Positions 57,392 through 64,000 of a DNA stretch of 64,000 nt are shown here, piece by piece (within the stretch, counting starts at the first letter, position 1; each line of letters begins with the position of its first letter). The notes beneath the pieces are model-generated. The model was not told the origin of the DNA. It saw nothing but the letters and a program-made list of their open reading frames with translations, and ran no database searches. Made by a program: the position numbers and the translations under genes. The DNA comes from Gorsachius magnificus. Its lineage: Eukaryota; Chordata; Aves; Pelecaniformes; Ardeidae. The stretch is from positions 38,701,099 to 38,765,098 of the forward strand of contig CM067084.1 of the NCBI GenBank assembly GCA_034008185.1, written 5' to 3'.

Positions 57392-60300
57392 CAAACAAAG
57401 CCTGCACTTTTAGTAGTGGAAATCTATACATTTTTATACCTATCAAGAGCCAAAACTACATTCAGAATTGCTAGTGCCCTCTTCAATTTTCTGTGAAGCA
57501 AATTGGTTTAAATCAGTAAGCCAGACAGTTTGGCAGACACACTTGACTTGTAACTATGTCAAGAAAATACATCAGAGTAAAACTCACAGGGAACCTACGA
57601 GGATAACCTTACTGTAAGTACCAGCTGAAGATGGCTTTTCGGTATGTCCCTCCGGCTGACATGGACGACTGTGGAGTTTTGCCTCTGCTGAGTCCGCACA
57701 GATAGAAAAATGTCACTTTCTATGGCCTGCTGCCCTCTCTAGGAAGCAGATATGCAGACGTGTATTGCACCTCAGTGTCACTTGAAAAAAGGAACTTACA
57801 CAAAGCTCACTCAAGTCAGTGGGAGGTTTTCCATTAACATTGCAGTGGCTTAGGTCAGGCTTTAAGGCTCTTACTTCAGCACCTGTCTAATTATAAGCAC
57901 ATGAACATGGTGACTGACATCCAGGGGGCTACCACTGTGCCTAAAATGATATGTCATGGCTTAATCGAAAAGCTTCAAACGTTACAGTCATAATAATAAT
58001 GGGAAAAAATAAGAAAAGATAATCCAGTCCTATCTATTAAATCTCTTAAATGTACTGCATTTACTAGTCTTAAAGAGAAATAAGTGAACACTTCTGCATA
58101 TATATCTTCAAGTATATTACAAATGATGAGAAGCTTATAGGCAATCATGAGGGCCATAGGTAAGAAAACAAGCTGTGTTACCCAGTGTCTCCTACTAGCT
58201 GGATGTCTCCAGAGGCTGGTCACCAAGAGGAAACACTAGATACATAGACTTAGCTGACATCTAGATCAAAAGCTTTAAATGAATGCTGAATAACTGTATG
58301 CAACAAATATAATTTCTACTTCTCTACCCCCTGAAACATCATCACATTGCCAGTCACATTCCTACAAATCCTGTATAGCCTTTCACCCATATGTTCAAGC
58401 ACACATTGAATAGGACCTTTCAAGAACATCTTTGCACAGAGAGCTTTTATTAAGAAACAATATAAATAGCATAATAAAAATGTCATAGTTTGTGGCGGAA
58501 AAAATAAGAAAAGATTGCAAACTGAAAAACAGCAGCACGGTATCAGCACAAACACAAATAAAGAAAGACAAGGAGAGCTTTGCTGATGGGGTTACTCCTC
58601 CTGCCATAAACAAATGGTCTCCATATTGTGCAGAAGTGAAAGCAAATGGACTCATGTGCAGACAGTGGGTACAATGAAAAGCTGTTATTTTTTAATTGTG
58701 CCAAAACCATTTTGTTTCCTTCATCTCAAAAAGAGATCTAGATTAATATAAGGTGAAGAGTCTTAAAATACATTTTCAGAGTCATTTATAAAGATCCATA
58801 TCCCTTTTCTGAAAGCAGCAGGGAACCTATCTATCACACATCCTATTTTGACCACCACTTTGCCCAGCCAACCATTTACATGACAGTCTGTTGCGCCCCC
58901 AAAATAAATAAATATCTGAGTTGTCCCTTGAGTCTTTCTGTGTATATCTGACAGAATGCATCAAAGCTTCATCTAGATCTTCTGCTTTTTTACTCTTTTC
59001 CAAACTCTATCTATTTCCCTGTATATGGGAAATTTTGCATAATTTGTGGCAAGTTAGTTAACCCTGAAGAGCTTCTCCCGTGCAGCAATCTCAAACGCAT
59101 TTGCATCCGGTGCAAATTTCTTGCAACCAAGCCTGATCCATGTCAGATAACCAGATCACCAACCCAGATCTTTCGAAAACACAAGACAGTGTGTGCTGAC
59201 AGTTTTGCTGCAATGAGCTGCATGTTCTGTATGGTCATAATTCTTACAGAGGCTTTGTAAATTATGTACTTCTGTGGAGTGCAAATTTTGAGAAACTTGC
59301 CTACAGAAACTTGCCGGAAGATAATTTTAATGGAAGCAACTATTTAAAGTGCTGTCCTGAATAGAGTTGAATTTTGCCATATACTCAGGCGCTTTACAGA
59401 ATCAGAGTACAAACCCCTGACTTCCTCAGAAACCAGCTGCTGAGGGTATGAAGTGACAGCAGAAGCGCCATGGGAGGTGGAGGAAGGGAGGCTGTAGTCA
59501 CCAGGCCCAGTGCGGGCCCTTAGCAGCCTGGATCAGTAATGGAGAGAAAGACATTTTGGTAGATGTGTAGCACCTAGGGCGGAGCAGGTCTGAGTGCCCT
59601 TGGGTTGCTGCTGGAGGAGGTTAGGAAAACTGCCGTCCTCCAGCTGCAGTTAGTCTTTGTGAATGCTCTCCCTAATATTTGAAACATTGACTTCAATCAG
59701 ACCATTAGCGCTGTTTTGCATGGGCAGAAATATTGACTAGAAGTTATTTTTGACCACAGGCTAATTAAAGCGTAAGTGACTAAAACTGGTCATGTTTTTT
59801 TCCTCTTACATGTAATCCTCAAACATCTGAAATTCTGCAAAACACGGATAGAAGGAAAGAATTTTCTTTCATGTCAACTTTAGTAATAACTTGGGTATTT
59901 AGTGATGACTCAGGGAAGCAGATAGCACATGTTAAAAAACACAGGAACAAAGAGGACGTGGTAGAGCTTGGAGTTCTATATGTCCTTCAGGTGAAAAATG
60001 GCTGTCGACAAAACTTATAATTTGGTTATAATTATTGTTTCTCTGCCCTTTCTACTCAGCTGAATGAATTTAATCTGTTGCAGACAGAGGTGTTATTTAA
60101 GCTCATGTTTCATGCTGTTATGTATGCTTTAAAAATAAGAACAGAAAAAATGTTTCTTTGTTGTCTTCATTTTCTAAGCACTGGTTTAGTAAATTCTTTG
60201 ATACAAGGAAATAGGAAGCAAAGCCTTAAACGGAGGCATTGTCAGGCATTGGAATCCAGAGAAAAAAATCCAGAGAAAAAGTATATGCCATTAATTTATT

Positions 60301-60655
60301 TCTATAATAAGCTGAAATCCAAAATCTGATTTTTAGGAGAGGGTGAGCTGTCAGCCAGCGGTACGCTTTTATTCAGTAGAGTGCCTAGGCAAATTATTAA
60401 CTTTAAGCAAATTCTTCAGTTTCACTGATCTCAGAACATTTTCCTGAGGTCAGAATCAGAATTTGATGAACAGGCCTGGATTTAAACATATGCTGATTTA
60501 CAGTCAAAATATGAATCAGTATCAAATTTTGCTTTTACTATCCGTTAATAACAGCTGGTACTGTACTGCAAGACAGCAGAGCCACAATATATGAATCCAT
60601 AGCCCTTCACACCTTCATCAGTGATGAGATGCAGTCAGCATCAGCTCAAGTGACC

Positions 60656-60677
60656 GGGGGCGGGAGGCGGGGGCGGG
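60656..60677 (+). repeat. Isolated G-quadruplex-type GC-rich motif
   Basis: Four runs of three or more G with short loops (1, 4 and 1 bases), also readable as three overlapping GC boxes. The surrounding kilobases are AT-rich. Confidence 0.8.
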
Positions 60678-61340
60678 TATCCTGTCATGTTAATTCCTTT
60701 TCCTGGTTTAAATCTGATTTCTTTATGAGGCGGAAAAAACAGGGTTGTTTTTTTTGTTTTTTTTAATATCCAGCTTTTTCCTAGCCTACCAAAAGCAGGC
60801 ATTATTGTCAATTAATTGCTTCCTTTATTATTAACTTTTTTTTTATGAAGGTGTGAAAGTTGTGGATTACTGTACATAATGACAATGACACAACCAAGAG
60901 ATACATTGAAAAAAGCAATAAGGGAATACAAAAGTATTTATTAAGATGACATACAAACAGGCTGGTGTATTTAGATTATGCAGAAGCTTTAAATGTCTGT
61001 GGTGGATAAAAGCGAAGTTCAAGATGATAAAATAACTGACAAATGAAACAGGTATTAATGTTTATTAAATAGTTACATTTGTCATTTAAGGCTGTAGATT
61101 TGGCATGAAAGGTACTGTGCATAAATAGTAAGATACATTATGGATCCCTCACTGTTCTGTTTTTCTGTCAGTAAAACTTTTCTACCAGTCTGAAAGTATA
61201 AGAGGGCTTTTGAGATAGGAGTCACATGTGCTGCAGTCTGGGGAGTTTGACAAAACAGCACATTGGAGGAACAAATATCAAACCAGAATGACTGGGAAAT
61301 GATAGAGAAACATGAAACCCAGCAGCTTACCCTGTAAAGA

Positions 61341-61379
61341 GATTTAGCATCTAGAGGATGATTTAGCATCTAGAAGATG
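61341..61379. repeat. 19-bp tandem duplication
   Basis: The unit GATTTAGCATCTAGA plus four bases (GGAT, then AGAT) occurs twice, at 61341 and 61360. Confidence 0.88.
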
Positions 61380-63889
61380 AGAAGCCATGCTGGAGCTCTG
61401 AAAGTGAAAAAGAGGATTGGTGCTGCAGCCAGGTGTCAGGAGGGGAAAGTCTCCAGTGGCTTTTGAGGACTACAGTGTCAAGTCATGAAACCAAAGACAA
61501 AAATACTGCTCTCGGGAGATGTCATCAACACCCCCAGGTGTCAGGTCAGCACCTTGGAGAGACTTTTACCTTTGTCCTCATAACAACTTCTGCAGAAGAG
61601 CAATGATTTTGCTTCTGAAATTCTTCAAATGCATTTTCCTGCTGAACAGGCTCTGCACTGTGTTCATTTCCGCTGTCATTTCAAGCAGCGTCCCCTGTGC
61701 TATTCGCTTGCCGATGTGCTGGCCTGCATCCTTAGCAGAGGCTCAGAAAGGCTTCTTGCAAGCAAGTGAGGAAACGTGCGAGAGAAACCTGATCCTGGCT
61801 AGGGCAGCAGTGCAGCAGCAAACAGATGAGCCAAAGGAATGCTCCTACTTACAATTCACCTTGTGATAAGACATTGGTAGGCAAAAAAAACCTGACCTGC
61901 ATTCTCAGGAGAGAGTATGAGGCAGTATCAGATGGGCTTTATGATTTGAGACTGTACCTCAAGCAGGAGGAAGGTTGACATAGGAGGAATTGTGTTGCTT
62001 ATCCCACTGGAGACCTCCGAATCTTAGGACACACCAGTTTTAGGTCTCTGTGCACCAGCATGTTCCTCTAAAGTTGCTCCAACACCTACTCTCGATAAAC
62101 ACCTAATTCAGCCTGACCAAAAATTCCCAGCAAACTAACTGGAAACTTTCTCAAATAATTCCGTTTTCTTCTTCCACTGGATTGGAAGAAATCACTTTTT
62201 TCAAATATGGGAAAAAACGTAAAATTCACTGTGATTTTTTTTCTAATGGGAAAAACTCACTGTGACATTCTTAATAGAAAAGCATGGCTGGGTTTCTACA
62301 TTGCATCTCTTTGTGAAAATACGCACCCCCTAGCATACAAAAATTATCATAAAGTGACAGGGGAATAATTTCAGGAGACTCTTGTAAATTATTAGCAACA
62401 CGCTCCGTAGAGAACCACAAAGAAAAGGGAAACCTCATAAAATACAGAAGGGCAAAGCTCTGAAAGAAAGTTCTGTCTTATAATTAATTTTCTACATTCC
62501 CCCTCTGTTCTCAACCACAGAAACCTCCTTTTTAATTACATTATCTGCCAGTAGAGAAATACACTGAATTATAATGCACAAGAACACACTGCTACTTTAA
62601 TATCCTACACTATTTATAAGACAGCACAAGGCACAGGTTTTTACCTTTAAATACTGGCAAACCAAATAATTTTCATTTCTTAGGCATTTATCCATGTCAA
62701 ATTTAGAACATACTAAATTCATCATCACATCCTGAGATCTTTTTGCTCAGGAAGATATCGGGTCAGGTTTCCATTTCTACTACATTTACATTTATATCCA
62801 TTTTAAAGACCCTCTTCTCTGCCAGAATGCTTTAAAGTGACCTTGCTAAAAGAAAGTAGGGTCTATATTTTATTTTTAAAAGCTGATTATTCAAAAAGGC
62901 ATTGATTATACAGCAAAGTACACTGTATGACACAGTACCTCAGCTGGCTGATATTGTTGTAGTTTCATTTACAGCAGTCAAGTTACGTAGGTTTCCCTCA
63001 GCTGGGGATCTAGTCACGTATATTTTGTGTAATTAGAGGATGTATATTTTAAGGAATAACGCACAGAGCTCTATTGTGTATATTTGGCAAATATTTCCAC
63101 ACTTCAACCAACTGTGGAAACTGTGAGTTGAGAAGCTAAACATACCAATTGCACCCAAACTATATCCATATCCTCCTCTTAAATTTTGCAGATCTTGATT
63201 AAACCGTCTTGGCAATTAAATTGTCTTGGAGATAATCCAGGTTTATACCATTGCATCCGAACACAGAATATTATGAGGCTATACATAATTATATAGATCA
63301 GCACTAATTATTATGAAAAGACTCAGGTAGCTAAAGCTTATTTTTTAATACCAGACCTGATTTTCACTGTCACCTGTGAGGATGGAATTGCACCTTGTAC
63401 AGACAGTGAACAGTCCCCATCTCACTTTAGATTTGGGACATAGGTCTCAAGGAGAATTTACATGCTTCACAGGCATGGGACGGGCAGTATCTTTCACCCC
63501 AGCAACACTAATTCCTGTCACTGATGGCAGATGAAAATGGGGCTTGGGTTTTTTTTTTAATTAAAAAGCCTGTATTATTGAAATCAGCTATAATCTGTTG
63601 GGTCTGAAGGCCCATTTGTGCTTTCATTTGCTGTGGTGAAATATCAGAGTTATCCCATTGTGCTCTGTGGAATTACTGTAGGGTTTTATTCTCATAAATG
63701 AGAACAGAATTTCTCTCTTAATCCCATCTTTGAACCTAAGTGATTACAGCCTGAACTGCCTCTTTGAATGAGACAAATGCATGTCCCCATTTAACTTATT
63801 CTACAGGTTTCACAGAATAATTTTTTGCATGCCTACACTTGATTTTTACAGGATTTTAACTTTGATCAAAAGCTGGATTAAAAGAAGTA

Positions 63890-63940
63890 GGAGAAGAAGG
63901 AGAAGAAGAAGAAGAAGAAGAAGAAGAAGCAGCAGCAGCT
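63890..63940. repeat. Compound (GAA)n-(GCA)n microsatellite
   Basis: Imperfect then perfect GAA units (clean from about 63899) run into four GCA units at 63928-63939. The long GAA tract is purine-only, triplex-prone and likely polymorphic. Confidence 0.95.
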
Positions 63941-64000
63941 TTTTGATGTCCTAATTTTATGCTGGGGTGGGTATCCTCTGTATTGACAGCCTCCCTGTGG

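Larger units (their letters stand above)
57064..64000. other. Intergenic, no gene seen
   Basis: AT-rich DNA with a short AT run near 57073, an AAT microsatellite, one isolated GC-rich G-run cluster and a GAA/GCA repeat at the right edge. The 115-codon frame at 61519-61866 (plus) has hydrophobic segments, but I recognise no domain or splice context. I do not call it a gene. Confidence 0.6.

Noticed and set aside
61519..61866. 115-codon plus-strand frame with hydrophobic segments
   Set aside because: No recognised domain, splice context or codon signal. Of a length expected by chance in 64 kb.
7000..64000. Search for NPY1R/NPY5R, the expected neighbours upstream of NAF1 in other vertebrates
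   Set aside because: No frame with seven-transmembrane receptor motifs is present, so they must lie beyond the right edge if synteny holds.
1..64000. tRNA, rRNA or other structured RNA genes
   Set aside because: None recognised by eye; a covariance-model scan would be needed to exclude small ones.

Overview
The window looks like a bird nuclear genome, AT-rich and gene-poor. Three signs point there: several CR1 LINEs with the typical ATTCTATG-type 3' ends, a class II endogenous retrovirus whose primer-binding site matches tRNA-Trp, and sequence I recognise as an avian ERVL-type LTR. CR1 alone would also fit a crocodilian or turtle. The species cannot be fixed from the sequence. No search or computation was run; family names rest on motifs read by eye.

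Left part (1-7 kb): the 5' end of one host gene, NAF1 (H/ACA snoRNP assembly factor), on the minus strand. Coding exon 1 (6491-6696) lies in a CpG island. Exon 2 (3998-4133) joins to it in frame and carries the Ser/Asp/Glu-rich stretch and the KTKDELP block. The gene then runs off the left edge. A CR1 copy (CR1-A) with an internal deletion sits in intron 2.

Middle (7-46.9 kb): no convincing protein-coding host gene. It holds a probable solo LTR (about 8.7-9.3 kb), CR1-B (14.9-17.2 kb, plus), and a near full-length CR1-C (21.1-25.5 kb, minus, with ORF1, ORF2 and 5' UTR, all decayed). There is also an orphan CpG island (26.76-27.24 kb). That island is embedded in a 1.6-kb array of a degenerate, partly palindromic motif (26.67-28.29 kb) that I cannot assign to a known repeat. 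From 28.3 to 46.9 kb I see only unique-looking intergenic DNA with short repeats.

Right part (46.9-57.1 kb): a 7.5-kb provirus (47568-55088) nested in an older, oppositely oriented CR1 (CR1-D). It has a 6-bp CTTAAG target duplication. Its order is LTR, PBS, leader with four tandem hairpins, gag, dUTPase-protease, RT-RNase H, integrase, env SU, env TM, PPT, LTR. The two LTRs differ by one substitution and one single-base indel, so the insertion is young, yet the inside carries many stops and frameshifts and a catalytic RT change. Part of gag/pro is replaced by a segment that looks like a second ERV family's LTR in permuted order. This fits a defective, chimeric element copied in trans. From 57.1 kb to the end I see no gene.

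One feature links host gene and repeats. CR1-A and CR1-B are about 98-99% alike over about 1 kb by eye, lie in opposite orientation and bracket the NAF1 promoter and first two coding exons. That is a substrate for inversion by recombination.
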